Part shown: piece by piece, positions 42,696-51,688 of the stretch | Numbering within the stretch: the stretch's first letter is position 1 | Layout of the letters: each line of letters starts with the position of its first letter | From: Chitinophaga pinensis | Lineage (GTDB): Bacteria > Bacteroidota > Bacteroidia > Chitinophagales > Chitinophagaceae | Direction of reading: 5' to 3' | DNA: 64,000 nt | Assembly: GCA_945878115.1 (NCBI GenBank) | Contig: CAMDVD010000006.1 | Location: forward strand, 1-64,000 | Notes under the pieces: model-generated | Databases searched by the model: none | Seen by the model: the letters and a program-made list of their open reading frames with translations, nothing else | Told to the model about the DNA's origin: nothing | Made by a program: the position numbers and the translations under genes

Positions 42696-45527
42696 ATGAA
42701 AAAAACAATCTACTTTTTAATTCTTACTTTTTGTTGTATCAAAAACACTATGGCACAAATATATACTGGCTCGGCAGCCATTGGTATACGGATTGATACA
42801 CTAAATTTCACTACGCCAACCCCTATCAATAATGGACCTAGTTTAATTACTAATTTTTATCTAGACTGTGATAGCATTCCCAATATGAAAATCTATGATA
42901 ACTATTACAATTATTATTCTCCATCCTTTCACTATTATAGGGGTTCCAATTTAAGTTTTCTTGATACTAATTTACAATGTGGACTTGTTGTATTTAATCA
43001 ATCTCTACCTCCAGTAAATTTCCTACGAACAGATAGCTTAAATGCTGGCTATTTATTAAATAATAATTCTCCAATTAATTGGATTACACCAAATCAATTG
43101 GTAATCGGCAAAGATTATGCTTCATCAATTTTTGCTCAATTCTACTCAACTGGTTTTGTTAACAAATATATTGCTATCAGAAAAAAATATGGAACAGAAT
43201 ATTTATATGGCTGGATATATGTAACATCTCTCTTCAGTTCGAATTATCCCACTACCATTCATCAAATTACCAAATTCCCGAAATTAAAAGTTATCCATGA
43301 CACCTTAGCTTGTATCTCAAGCTATACCTTCTTAGATGGATTTACAATGAATAATGTTTTTCAAGATACTGTTTATGATTTTGCACTGCCATCGAGTATA
43401 ACAAATTGCGATAGTTTAGTGAGGACAAGATTGCATGCTAATTTTCAAAATTATGCTAGTAATTATGATACTGTCTGTTTTGGAACAGCCTATACATTTT
43501 TAGATGGTATTAATCAGGTAGTAACAACAAATCCAACTATTCATTTTAATAAATTTACTGCACAAAATGGATGTGATAGTATAATTAAAACCATCTTATA
43601 TGTTCGTGCAAAAGATAGTAGTGATACAACGATTTACCTACACTGTTTATCTGATTATACCTATCCCGATTTGATAAGCGTACAAAATATTTTATTTGAT
43701 ACATCTCATGTAAGTCATTTTACAAACCAATTTGGCTGTGACAGTTTAATTACCACCAACCTTATTGTAACCTACGATACAACTATTGAAGTATTTAATA
43801 TATGTAAAGGAAGTAGTTATACATTTCTTGATGCAACAGTTGTAAGTAATATCCAGACAAATATTTTTCATGTGAATCATTTTGTTTCTATGTTTGGTTG
43901 TGATAGTTTAATCATAACTAATCTTCATGTGAAGCCAACTTTTAGCCAAAACGAAACCATAAATTTATGTAGTGGAAGTAATTATACTTTTCATGATGGC
44001 GTAGTTTTAAATAATATCATTGCAGACACCTTTCATACAAGCCATTTGCTTTCTTCATTCGGGTGCGATAGTTCAATTATAACTTATCTTCATGTGAAAC
44101 CAAATTTTAGTCAAAGTGAAAGCATAAATTTCTGCATTGGAAATAATTATACTTTTCATGATGGCGTAGTTCTAAATAATATCATTGCAGACACCTTCCA
44201 TACAAGCCATTTGATTTCTTCATTCGGTTGTGATAGTGTAATTACTACTAATCTTCATGTTATTCCAACTTTTAGCCAAACAGAAAGTACTAGCTTGTGT
44301 AATGGAAGCAATTATACTTTTCATGATGGAGTAGTTTTAAATAATATCATTACAGACACATTTCATACAAGCCATTTGATTTCTTCATTCGGTTGCGATA
44401 GTGCAATTACAACTTATCTTCAAATGAATCCAACTTACAATCAAGCAGAAAGTTACAGTTTATGTAGTGGAAGTAATTTTACTTTTCATGATGGAGTAGT
44501 TTTAAATAATATCATTGCAGACACCTTTCATACAAGCCATTTGCTTTCCTCATTCAGCTGCGATAGTTCAATTACAACTTATCTTCATGTGAAACCAAAT
44601 TTCAGTCAAAGTGAAAGCATAAATTTATGCATTGGCAATAATTATACTTTTCATGATGGCGTAGTTTTAAATAATATCATTGCAGACACCTTTCATACAA
44701 GCCATTTGATTTCTTCATTCAGTTGCGATAGTGTAATTACAACTAATCTTCATGTTAATCCAACTTTTAGCCATACAGAAAGTACTAGCTTGTGTAGTGG
44801 AAGCAATTATACTTTCCTTGATGGTGTAATATTTTCCAATATTCTTTCAGACACATCACATACAAGCCATTTCATTTCTGCGCTTGGCTGCGATAGCCTC
44901 ATTACAACTCATATTCATATTAACCCGACATTTAATCAAACTGAAAATAAAGGTTTGTGTATTGGTGATAATTATACTTTCCATGATGGAACAGTATTTT
45001 CAAATATTACTGGCAACACTTCTTATGTGAGTTATCTAACTTCAATGTTTGGTTGTGATAGTAATATTGTAACTAATTTATCTCCTCTAACGGTTGATAA
45101 ATCCATTGATCAATTCAACAATTCATTCGCGGCAAATGAAGCCAATGCATCCTATCAATGGCTTTCATGCAATCCATATACTTTACTCATCGGAGATACC
45201 AACCAAAATTATTCTGCTACAAGCAATGGAGAATATGCAGTTATCATTAGTAAAAATGGTTGCGTTGATACTTCTTCCTGTTATCCAGCAAACAGCGTTT
45301 CTGTACATGATATTATCAAAGAAAATCAAATTCTGATTTACCCAAATCCAACAAATTCCAAATTCCAAATCAAATACAAAATTCCAAATTCCAAAAAAGA
45401 ATTATATAATTCAGTAGGGCAATTAATATTTACTACTTTCAAAAATGAAATTGATGTAAGTGAATTTCCAAAAGGGATCTATTATATAAAAGTTGGAAAT
45501 GCGGTGAAGAAACTAATTATTGAATAA
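42696..45527 (+). CDS. T9SS cargo with 55-residue tandem repeats
   Basis: 943 residues with a signal peptide (1-20). After a unique N-terminal region (about 200 residues) come some eleven repeats, each about 55 residues, built around CxGxNYTFHDG, DTFHTSHL, GCDSxITTxLH and a closing PTFSQTES. Conserved cysteines occur at two positions per unit, probably forming one disulfide in each. Five central repeats are nearly identical at the DNA level. A C-terminal region (ASYQWLSC, GDTNQNY, NGEYAVIIS) precedes the type A sorting domain (ILIYPNPTNSKF...FPKGIYYIKVGNAVKK). The protein is probably a cell-surface fibre or adhesin; this is inference. It shares the repeat and C-terminal module with the next gene, which begins 10 bases after its stop. 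Confidence 0.85.
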   Translation: MKKTIYFLILTFCCIKNTMAQIYTGSAAIGIRIDTLNFTTPTPINNGPSLITNFYLDCDSIPNMKIYDNYYNYYSPSFHYYRGSNLSFLDTNLQCGLVVFNQSLPPVNFLRTDSLNAGYLLNNNSPINWITPNQLVIGKDYASSIFAQFYSTGFVNKYIAIRKKYGTEYLYGWIYVTSLFSSNYPTTIHQITKFPKLKVIHDTLACISSYTFLDGFTMNNVFQDTVYDFALPSSITNCDSLVRTRLHANFQNYASNYDTVCFGTAYTFLDGINQVVTTNPTIHFNKFTAQNGCDSIIKTILYVRAKDSSDTTIYLHCLSDYTYPDLISVQNILFDTSHVSHFTNQFGCDSLITTNLIVTYDTTIEVFNICKGSSYTFLDATVVSNIQTNIFHVNHFVSMFGCDSLIITNLHVKPTFSQNETINLCSGSNYTFHDGVVLNNIIADTFHTSHLLSSFGCDSSIITYLHVKPNFSQSESINFCIGNNYTFHDGVVLNNIIADTFHTSHLISSFGCDSVITTNLHVIPTFSQTESTSLCNGSNYTFHDGVVLNNIITDTFHTSHLISSFGCDSAITTYLQMNPTYNQAESYSLCSGSNFTFHDGVVLNNIIADTFHTSHLLSSFSCDSSITTYLHVKPNFSQSESINLCIGNNYTFHDGVVLNNIIADTFHTSHLISSFSCDSVITTNLHVNPTFSHTESTSLCSGSNYTFLDGVIFSNILSDTSHTSHFISALGCDSLITTHIHINPTFNQTENKGLCIGDNYTFHDGTVFSNITGNTSYVSYLTSMFGCDSNIVTNLSPLTVDKSIDQFNNSFAANEANASYQWLSCNPYTLLIGDTNQNYSATSNGEYAVIISKNGCVDTSSCYPANSVSVHDIIKENQILIYPNPTNSKFQIKYKIPNSKKELYNSVGQLIFTTFKNEIDVSEFPKGIYYIKVGNAVKKLIIE
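43803..45085 (+). repeat. 165-bp tandem coding repeats
   Basis: The first cysteine codon of successive units lies at 43803, 43968, 44133, 44298, 44463, 44628, 44793 and 44958, an exact 165-bp period. Units from 43968 to 44792 are the most alike. The same unit recurs at 47284 and 47449 in the neighbouring gene. Confidence 0.85.
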
Positions 45528-45537
45528 AAATTAGACC

Positions 45538-48048
45538 ATGAAAAAATATTTATTTATTCTTTGTATTTTAATCTTTTGCAAATCATCTTTTGGGCAAGGT
45601 ACAAATTTTGCATGGGCAAAAAATATAGGAACAAACGCTTCGAATAATTTTTCATCAATGGATATTGATAGTGCTAGTAATATTTATGCAACTAGTACAT
45701 ATGAAGGTTTAGTAGATTTTGACCCTGGTAGTAGTACTTTCAATTTATCGGGTCAAAGTAATTTTGTAAATTTTTTTATTGTAAAATTAAACTCAAATGG
45801 AGGTTTTGTTTGGGCTAAAAGTTTTGGAGGAATAACTGGTGGTGCTGGTTATGCTCGAGCAACCTCTTTAAAAGTAAGTAATGACAATCACATTTATATT
45901 ACAGGTTATTATGACAACAATATTGATTTTGATCCGAATGCAGGGGTTCATTTAGAAACATTAAACAAGATGTTTCTTGCCAAATATGATACAGCAGGAA
46001 ATTTTATTTGGGTAAAAACTACCACAAATGGAAATTTTGAAATAAACTCAGTTACGACCGATAAAAAAAATAATGTGTATTATAGCGGAGGATTTTGGGG
46101 GCCAATTGATATGGACCCAGGAATTAATGTTTATAATATAAGTGCTGGAAATGGCACGTTTATTTGCAAATTGGATTCAAACGGAAATTTTATTTGGGCA
46201 AAGAATTTTTCTCCATCTTGCCAAAGTAAGGCTATCTTAACGGATAGTGTAGGCAACGTTTTTTGTACCGGATTATTTAATAGTACTGTAGATTTTGACC
46301 CATCAAATTCAAGTACTTACTATTTAACTAGTGGACCTCCAGTGTCTGCCTTTGTAAGTAAACTAGATTCAAACGGTAATTTCATTTGGGCAAAATCCAT
46401 ATCGAATGCGATTGGCTATTCGCTTGACACAGACAATTTGGGAAATCTTTATTCTACAGGTTCATTTATAGATACTGCTAATTTCGACCCAAATGTTTCA
46501 AATTTTTCGGATATTGCCATTGGGAGTGAAGATGCGTTTATAATAAAATATGATATAAATGGAAATTTCAATTGGGCCAAAACAATAAAAGGAACGGGCT
46601 ACCAAGATGGGTTTTCAATTCATTTGGATAATAAAAAAAATATTTATACAACTGGAATGTCCCGTTTTTCTAATTCTACTGATTTGGATCCGAACAGTGG
46701 AATATATATTCTTCAAGATACAATTGGGTTTGGGTTTTTAAGTATTTTGGATAGCATGGGTAATTTTGTTAGTGCTAAAAAATTGCCTGGAGTTATTGGT
46801 GTACGGAATTCTATTTTAGATGATAATAATAACATATTCATGTCAGGTTATCCACCTCAAGTTCCTGTAGATTACAATCCTGATACAGCAGTTTATATAC
46901 TAAATCCAATCAGCACCTCAGGTTTTGATTTTTATATCATGAAGTTGAATAGTTGCACTCCAATATTTGACTCCTTAATGATTAGCACTTGTAGTTCTTA
47001 TTTTTTCAATAACCAATTGCTTTCAACCTCTGGTATCTATCATGGTATATTTTCAAGTTCGAATGGCTGTGATAGTATTGTTACTTTAAGTTTAACAATA
47101 AATAATTCTAGTGTAAGTGCAATTAATCAAACGGCTTGTAATTCTTTCTTCTTCAACAACCAAACGCTTACTATAAGCGGTACTTATTATGATACATTGG
47201 TGAATGCAAATGGTTGCGATAGTCTTATAACTATAAATCTTTACATCACCCCAACCTATAATCAAACAGAAAATACAATTTTATGCAGCGGCAACAATTA
47301 TACTTTCTACGATGGTACAATTTTTACAAATATTAATACAGACACTTTTCATGTGAGCAATTTAGTATCAGCATTTGGTTGTGATAGTATGATAACAACT
47401 CATCTTCATATTCAACCAACCTATAACCATTCAGAAAATATAAATTTATGCAGTGGCAATAATTATACTTTCTATGATGGAGTTATATTTTCAAATATCA
47501 TTGCAGATACTTCACACGCTAGCCATTTAGTTTCGATGTTGGGTTGTGATAGTATTATTACAACATTATTGACCATTACAACAATAGACACAAGCATTAC
47601 ACAATTTGGAACTCAACTCACATCCAATGCGCAAAACATAAATTACCAATGGTTCGATTGTACAAACCAATCCATTTTAATTGGCGATACAAACCAAATT
47701 TATGTAGCTTCCCAAAATGGTACTTATGCAGTTATTTTGAACAATGGTTCGTGCACGGATACTTCCTCCTGCTATCCAGTAAGCAGCGTTTCAGCAAATA
47801 ATTTTATGCAAGAAAATCAAATTCTGATTTACCCAAATCCAGCAAATTCCATCATCAATATAGAAATTAAAAATACAAATCTTACCCTTTCCAACATGGA
47901 AGCCACATTGTGCAACACGCTCGGGGAGGTTCTTCTAATAGAAAAAATAAAACCCAATGGCAAGGCGCAGTTTAATGTTTCTGCTTTAAGTAGTGGCGTA
48001 TATTATATTCGTTGCGAAGGATATTGTAAGAAGATTATTAAAGAGTAA
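45538..48048 (+). CDS. T9SS cargo with SBBP propeller and shared 55-residue repeats
   Basis: 836 residues with a signal peptide (1-19). Residues about 20-475 are SBBP-like blades with the pattern FAWAKNIG, DIDSASNIYATS, VDFDPGSSTF and FIVKLNSNGGFVWAKSFGG, repeated eight or nine times. Residues about 480-690 hold four repeats, the last two being the same CSGNNYTFYDG type as in the preceding gene. The C-terminus repeats the neighbour's region (NYQWFDC, GDTNQIY, NGTYAVIL) and the sorting domain ILIYPNPANSI...YYIRCEGYCKK. The two genes are adjacent (10 bases), same strand, and partly homologous, so they look like mosaic products of duplication. No enzyme motif is visible; a surface role is inference. 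Confidence 0.83.
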   Translation: MKKYLFILCILIFCKSSFGQGTNFAWAKNIGTNASNNFSSMDIDSASNIYATSTYEGLVDFDPGSSTFNLSGQSNFVNFFIVKLNSNGGFVWAKSFGGITGGAGYARATSLKVSNDNHIYITGYYDNNIDFDPNAGVHLETLNKMFLAKYDTAGNFIWVKTTTNGNFEINSVTTDKKNNVYYSGGFWGPIDMDPGINVYNISAGNGTFICKLDSNGNFIWAKNFSPSCQSKAILTDSVGNVFCTGLFNSTVDFDPSNSSTYYLTSGPPVSAFVSKLDSNGNFIWAKSISNAIGYSLDTDNLGNLYSTGSFIDTANFDPNVSNFSDIAIGSEDAFIIKYDINGNFNWAKTIKGTGYQDGFSIHLDNKKNIYTTGMSRFSNSTDLDPNSGIYILQDTIGFGFLSILDSMGNFVSAKKLPGVIGVRNSILDDNNNIFMSGYPPQVPVDYNPDTAVYILNPISTSGFDFYIMKLNSCTPIFDSLMISTCSSYFFNNQLLSTSGIYHGIFSSSNGCDSIVTLSLTINNSSVSAINQTACNSFFFNNQTLTISGTYYDTLVNANGCDSLITINLYITPTYNQTENTILCSGNNYTFYDGTIFTNINTDTFHVSNLVSAFGCDSMITTHLHIQPTYNHSENINLCSGNNYTFYDGVIFSNIIADTSHASHLVSMLGCDSIITTLLTITTIDTSITQFGTQLTSNAQNINYQWFDCTNQSILIGDTNQIYVASQNGTYAVILNNGSCTDTSSCYPVSSVSANNFMQENQILIYPNPANSIINIEIKNTNLTLSNMEATLCNTLGEVLLIEKIKPNGKAQFNVSALSSGVYYIRCEGYCKKIIKE

Positions 48049-48061
48049 TAGGTTTAATATT

Positions 48062-50005
48062 TCATTCCACATTCTGCACAATTTCCTCCACCACACTCGG
48101 GTCTAACAAAGTAGAAATATCCCCCAGATTCTCTGTATCGCCTTCCGCAATTTTGCGTAAAATACGCCGCATAATTTTTCCACTTCTGGTCTTGGGCAAG
48201 CCACTTACAAATTGAATTTTATCTGGTTTCGCTATAGCACCAATCAAACGAGTAACCGTTGCTTGTATATCCTGTGCCGCATTTTTTTTATCTATTCCTT
48301 CGCCATGATAAATGATATACGCATAAATCCCTTGTCCTTTAATTTCATGCGGATAGCCAACTATCGCACTTTCAATAACGCCCGTATGGCTATTGATGGC
48401 ATTTTCTAATTCGGCTGTGCCAATGCGATGTCCACTCACATTCAGCACATCATCTACCCGACCTGTAATGCGATAATTTCCTTCTGTATCGCGCAGACAA
48501 CCATCGCCTGTAAAATAAAGATTTTTATACATCGAAAAATAAGTGGTGCGACATCTCTCGTGATCGCCATAAGTGGTGCGTATCATCGAAGGCCAAGGAA
48601 ATTTTATGGCTAAATTTCCACTCACTATTTCGCTTGGTAATGTCGCCAAGGAAGCATCACTTCCTTCTATCACTTGTCCATTTTCTTGCACCAATATGGG
48701 TTGTATCCCCGGCATGGGCAATGTGGCATAACTAGGTATTTGTGGTGTAATACCCGCAAGATTTGAAATGAGAATTCCGCCAGTTTCGGTCTGCCACCAA
48801 GTATCTACTATCGGGCATTTTTCTTTCCCAATATTTGTATGATACCAATGCCATGCTTCTTCATTTATTGGTTCTCCAACGGTCCCCAATACCTTCAAAG
48901 AACTTAAATCTTTGTCGCGCAATATTTCCGTTCCAAAGCTCATCAAGCTTCGAATAGCAGTAGGCGCAGTGTATAAAATATTCACTTTGTATTTATCTAC
49001 AATATCCCAAAACCTGCCCGCATCAGGCCATGTAGGAATTCCTTCAAACATCAAACTAGTAGCCCCAGCAGATAGTGGACCGTACACGATATAGCTATGC
49101 CCCGTTATCCAACCAATATCCGCCGTGCAAAAATGTATATCACCTGCTTGATATTGAAACACATTGATGAAAGTATAATTGGTATACACCATATAACCAG
49201 CCGAACTATGTACCACTCCTTTTGGCTTGCCTGTGCTTCCCGAAGTATATAAAATAAATAAAGGATCTTCCGCATCCATGGCTACTGCTTCAAAAAAAGT
49301 GATGCCTTGCTCTATTACTTGATGCACTTCTTCATGCCACCAACTATCTCTTCCTTTCAACATACTAATGGGCATATTATTACGTGCCAACACGATCACT
49401 TTTTGCACCGAATCACATTGAACCAAAGCCTCATCCATTACATTCTTCAGTGGAATTTCTTTGTTCCCTCGATAACCGCCATCGGCCGTAATCACTAGTT
49501 TACAAGAAGCATCATTGATTCTATCTGCTATGCTTTGCGCCGAAAATCCACCGAAAACTACCGAGTGAATAGCACCTATTCTTGCACAAGCTAAAATGGC
49601 AATTGCCAACTCAGGAACCATTGGCATGTAAATACAAATGCGATCTCCTTTTTGGATACCCTTGTTTTTTAGTACTTGTGCAAACTGGCAAACTTGCGTT
49701 AATAATTCTTGGTAAGTCAATACACGATTGGCTTCCTGCACATCATTACTTTCCCAAATCAAGGCAGGCGTATCGGATTGCGTTTCAGCCCATCGGTCCA
49801 AACAATTTTCCGTAATATTTAATTGTCCGCCTTTGAACCATTCAATTTTCGGCTCTGCAAAATTCCAATCCAACACTTGATCAAATGGCTTTTTCCAACG
49901 AAAATTGGATGCAATATCGCCCCAAAATTTTTCTGGATTTTCAATACTCTGTTTATATACTTCATGGTATTGTTCAAGCGATTTTATTTGATAAGGAATG
50001 GACAT
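48062..50005 (-). CDS. acs: Acetyl-CoA synthetase
   Basis: 647 residues, normal for AMP-forming Acs. It activates acetate to acetyl-CoA through acetyl-AMP. Motifs in order: the N-terminal region with WGDIASNFRWKKPF, the adenylation core VVFGGFSAQSIADRI, the P-loop-like LYTSGSTGKPKG, WITGHSYIVYGPL, DTWWQTETGG, YFTGDGCLRD with the hinge, GRVDDVLNVSGHR, and the C-terminal KTRSGKIMRR containing the catalytic, acetylation-controlled lysine. All are intact. The gene converges on the T9SS gene with 13 bases between the stops and is divergent from sbcD across a repeat-rich gap. Confidence 0.95.
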   Translation of the reverse strand: MSIPYQIKSLEQYHEVYKQSIENPEKFWGDIASNFRWKKPFDQVLDWNFAEPKIEWFKGGQLNITENCLDRWAETQSDTPALIWESNDVQEANRVLTYQELLTQVCQFAQVLKNKGIQKGDRICIYMPMVPELAIAILACARIGAIHSVVFGGFSAQSIADRINDASCKLVITADGGYRGNKEIPLKNVMDEALVQCDSVQKVIVLARNNMPISMLKGRDSWWHEEVHQVIEQGITFFEAVAMDAEDPLFILYTSGSTGKPKGVVHSSAGYMVYTNYTFINVFQYQAGDIHFCTADIGWITGHSYIVYGPLSAGATSLMFEGIPTWPDAGRFWDIVDKYKVNILYTAPTAIRSLMSFGTEILRDKDLSSLKVLGTVGEPINEEAWHWYHTNIGKEKCPIVDTWWQTETGGILISNLAGITPQIPSYATLPMPGIQPILVQENGQVIEGSDASLATLPSEIVSGNLAIKFPWPSMIRTTYGDHERCRTTYFSMYKNLYFTGDGCLRDTEGNYRITGRVDDVLNVSGHRIGTAELENAINSHTGVIESAIVGYPHEIKGQGIYAYIIYHGEGIDKKNAAQDIQATVTRLIGAIAKPDKIQFVSGLPKTRSGKIMRRILRKIAEGDTENLGDISTLLDPSVVEEIVQNVE

Positions 50006-50078
50006 CTTTAGTATTTTTTAGAAGAGATAAATGTACAAGGATTTAAGAGCAATACTATTTTTTTCAGAAGAGTAATTT

Positions 50079-50212
50079 GGGCGGCACACACGTCCTGACG
50101 ATAAATGTCAGGATCTGTTTCCGCTCAAAGCAGCGGAATCAAGACTTTCCATTCCAATCTTTTTGCTGCAGAGCCAGCAAAAAGGATTTCCATTTCAAAC
50201 GTTGCCGCAATG
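50079..50212 (-). repeat. Structured intergenic repeat, copy E (134 bp, three arms)
   Basis: Minus-strand reading starts CATTGCGGCAACG and ends GTGTGCCGCCC. It has the common CTTTTTGCTG/CAGCAAAAAG hairpin, an added TTCCGC/GCGGAA hairpin, and the TCCTGAC/GTCAGGA hairpin seen in copy A. It is the longest and most complex copy. Confidence 0.78.
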
Positions 50213-50243
50213 CATCCATCAAATAAACCTTTTGGTTGGCAAA

Positions 50244-50367
50244 TTTTACTTGGAGCAAAAGGAAGACTTTGTTTGGAGCGAAGGAAGGTTTTACTTAGAA
50301 CAAAAGGAAGGCTTCGCTTGGAGCGAAGGAAGGTTTTACTTAGAACAAAAGGAAGGCTTCGCTTGGA
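50244..50367 (+). repeat. 45-bp tandem repeats, about 2.75 copies
   Basis: Units starting TTTTACTT begin at 50244, 50289 and 50334. The first differs at a few positions; the last is cut short and runs into a hairpin. Confidence 0.75.
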
Positions 50368-50381
50368 GTGAAGCCTTCCTT
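50349..50381. terminator. Perfect 12-bp hairpin ending the tandem repeats
   Basis: AAGGAAGGCTTC and GAAGCCTTCCTT pair completely around a nine-base loop. It is GC-moderate and not followed by a clean T run, so termination is possible but unproven. Confidence 0.4.
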
Positions 50382-50449
50382 AAAATAATTTCATTCTTTA
50401 TTTCTATCCTGTCGTATTATTGATAGAATTTTAATAGAGAACAAAACCA

Positions 50450-51685
50450 ATGAAAATATTACATACTGCCGACTGGCATATTGGGCAACTATTTCATGAA
50501 TACGATAGAAGCGATGAGCATCAACAATTTTTATATTGGTTGACCGAAACTTTGGTGTTACAGGAAATAGATCTTTTATTAGTCAGTGGCGATGTATTTG
50601 ACAATGCCAATCCAGCCGCATCTTCTATCAAAATGTTTTATACTTTTTTACATGAAACCAGCAAGCGATTACCTCATATTCAAATGATTATCATCGCTGG
50701 CAATCATGATTCTGCATCACGATTAGAGGCGCCAAAACCTTTACTCGAATCCAGTAATATTCATATCATTGGCATGTTGGAAAGAACAGAGAATCATGCA
50801 ATAAATATCGAGAAATTATTAATCCCAATAAAAAATAAGACGAATGACATTATACTTTGGTGTATTGCTATTCCTTATTTGCGCATGGGCGACTATGCAA
50901 CTATAGAAAATGTATCTAATCCTTATACAGCAAGTGTTGTACAATTATACCAAGATGTATTTCAATTGGCAAATCAAAAAAAACAAGCAGGACAATGCAT
51001 CCTTGCTATGGGACATTTACATGCGGCTAATGTAGACATCCAAGGTCATTCAGATAAAGACCGACCTATCATGGGTGGCGTAGAATGCATACCTGCGAAT
51101 GCCTTTCATGAAGATATTGTATACACTGCACTTGGGCATATTCATAAAGCACAAAAAGTGGGTGGTCGAGAAAATGTACGCTATTCTGGAAGTCCTATTC
51201 CCATGTCGTTTTCAGAACATCAATATAAACACCAAGTGATGATGCTAGAAATAAAAGAAGATAAATTGGTGAATATGAAGGCAATAGAAATTCCAATTTT
51301 GGTACCACTATTACGACTCCCCAAACAACATGAAAAATTAGAAAATGTGTTAGATGAATTAGCCAAACTTCCAACAAAAGAAAATGAAAATAAACTTGCA
51401 CCATACTTAGAGGTACGTGTATTATTGGATGGTCCAGAACCAGCACTTCGACATCTCATAGAAAAGGCAATTGAGAATAAACAAGTCCGTCTGGCTAAAA
51501 TTGATGTACAAAAACAACAAGGCAAGGAGAATACAACGATAGAAACCTTTGACAAACTAGACACACTAAAACCAAGTGACATTTTCAGCAAAATCTATCT
51601 GAAAACATACAACGAAGAAATACCAAACACGCTACAAAAATTATTTCAAGATGTGCTTGAAGAAACGCTAAGCAAAGAAAACTAA
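50450..51685 (+). CDS. sbcD: SbcD, exonuclease subunit
   Basis: 411 residues. Mre11-type nuclease subunit of the SbcCD complex, which opens hairpins and trims DNA ends. The phosphodiesterase motifs are clear: TADWHIGQLFHEYDR (metal ligands D and H), LLVSGDVFDNANP, IIAGNHDSASRL, LAMGHLHAA and TALGHIHKAQ followed by RYSGSPIPMSFSE. The C-terminal capping domain (about 280-411) is present. sbcC begins three bases after the stop codon, so the two are co-transcribed and probably translationally coupled. Upstream lies a long inverted-repeat-rich gap. Since SbcCD cleaves hairpins, its neighbourhood with hairpin repeats is a curiosity but not evidence of a link. Confidence 0.94.
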   Translation: MKILHTADWHIGQLFHEYDRSDEHQQFLYWLTETLVLQEIDLLLVSGDVFDNANPAASSIKMFYTFLHETSKRLPHIQMIIIAGNHDSASRLEAPKPLLESSNIHIIGMLERTENHAINIEKLLIPIKNKTNDIILWCIAIPYLRMGDYATIENVSNPYTASVVQLYQDVFQLANQKKQAGQCILAMGHLHAANVDIQGHSDKDRPIMGGVECIPANAFHEDIVYTALGHIHKAQKVGGRENVRYSGSPIPMSFSEHQYKHQVMMLEIKEDKLVNMKAIEIPILVPLLRLPKQHEKLENVLDELAKLPTKENENKLAPYLEVRVLLDGPEPALRHLIEKAIENKQVRLAKIDVQKQQGKENTTIETFDKLDTLKPSDIFSKIYLKTYNEEIPNTLQKLFQDVLEETLSKEN

Positions 51686-51688
51686 ATT

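Larger units (their letters stand above)
50006..50449. other. Repeat-rich gap between acs and sbcD
   Basis: 444 bases containing structured repeat E, three 45-bp tandem repeats and a strong hairpin. Short frames here only reflect the repeats; I see no gene. Confidence 0.65.

Noticed and set aside
43803-45085. CRISPR-like or mobile repeat array
   Set aside because: The 165-bp repeats are in frame within one long coding sequence and encode a protein repeat.
50105-50423. Overlapping short open frames upstream of sbcD
   Set aside because: They consist entirely of the 45-bp tandem repeat and part of structured repeat E; the repeated peptide has no start context or family match.
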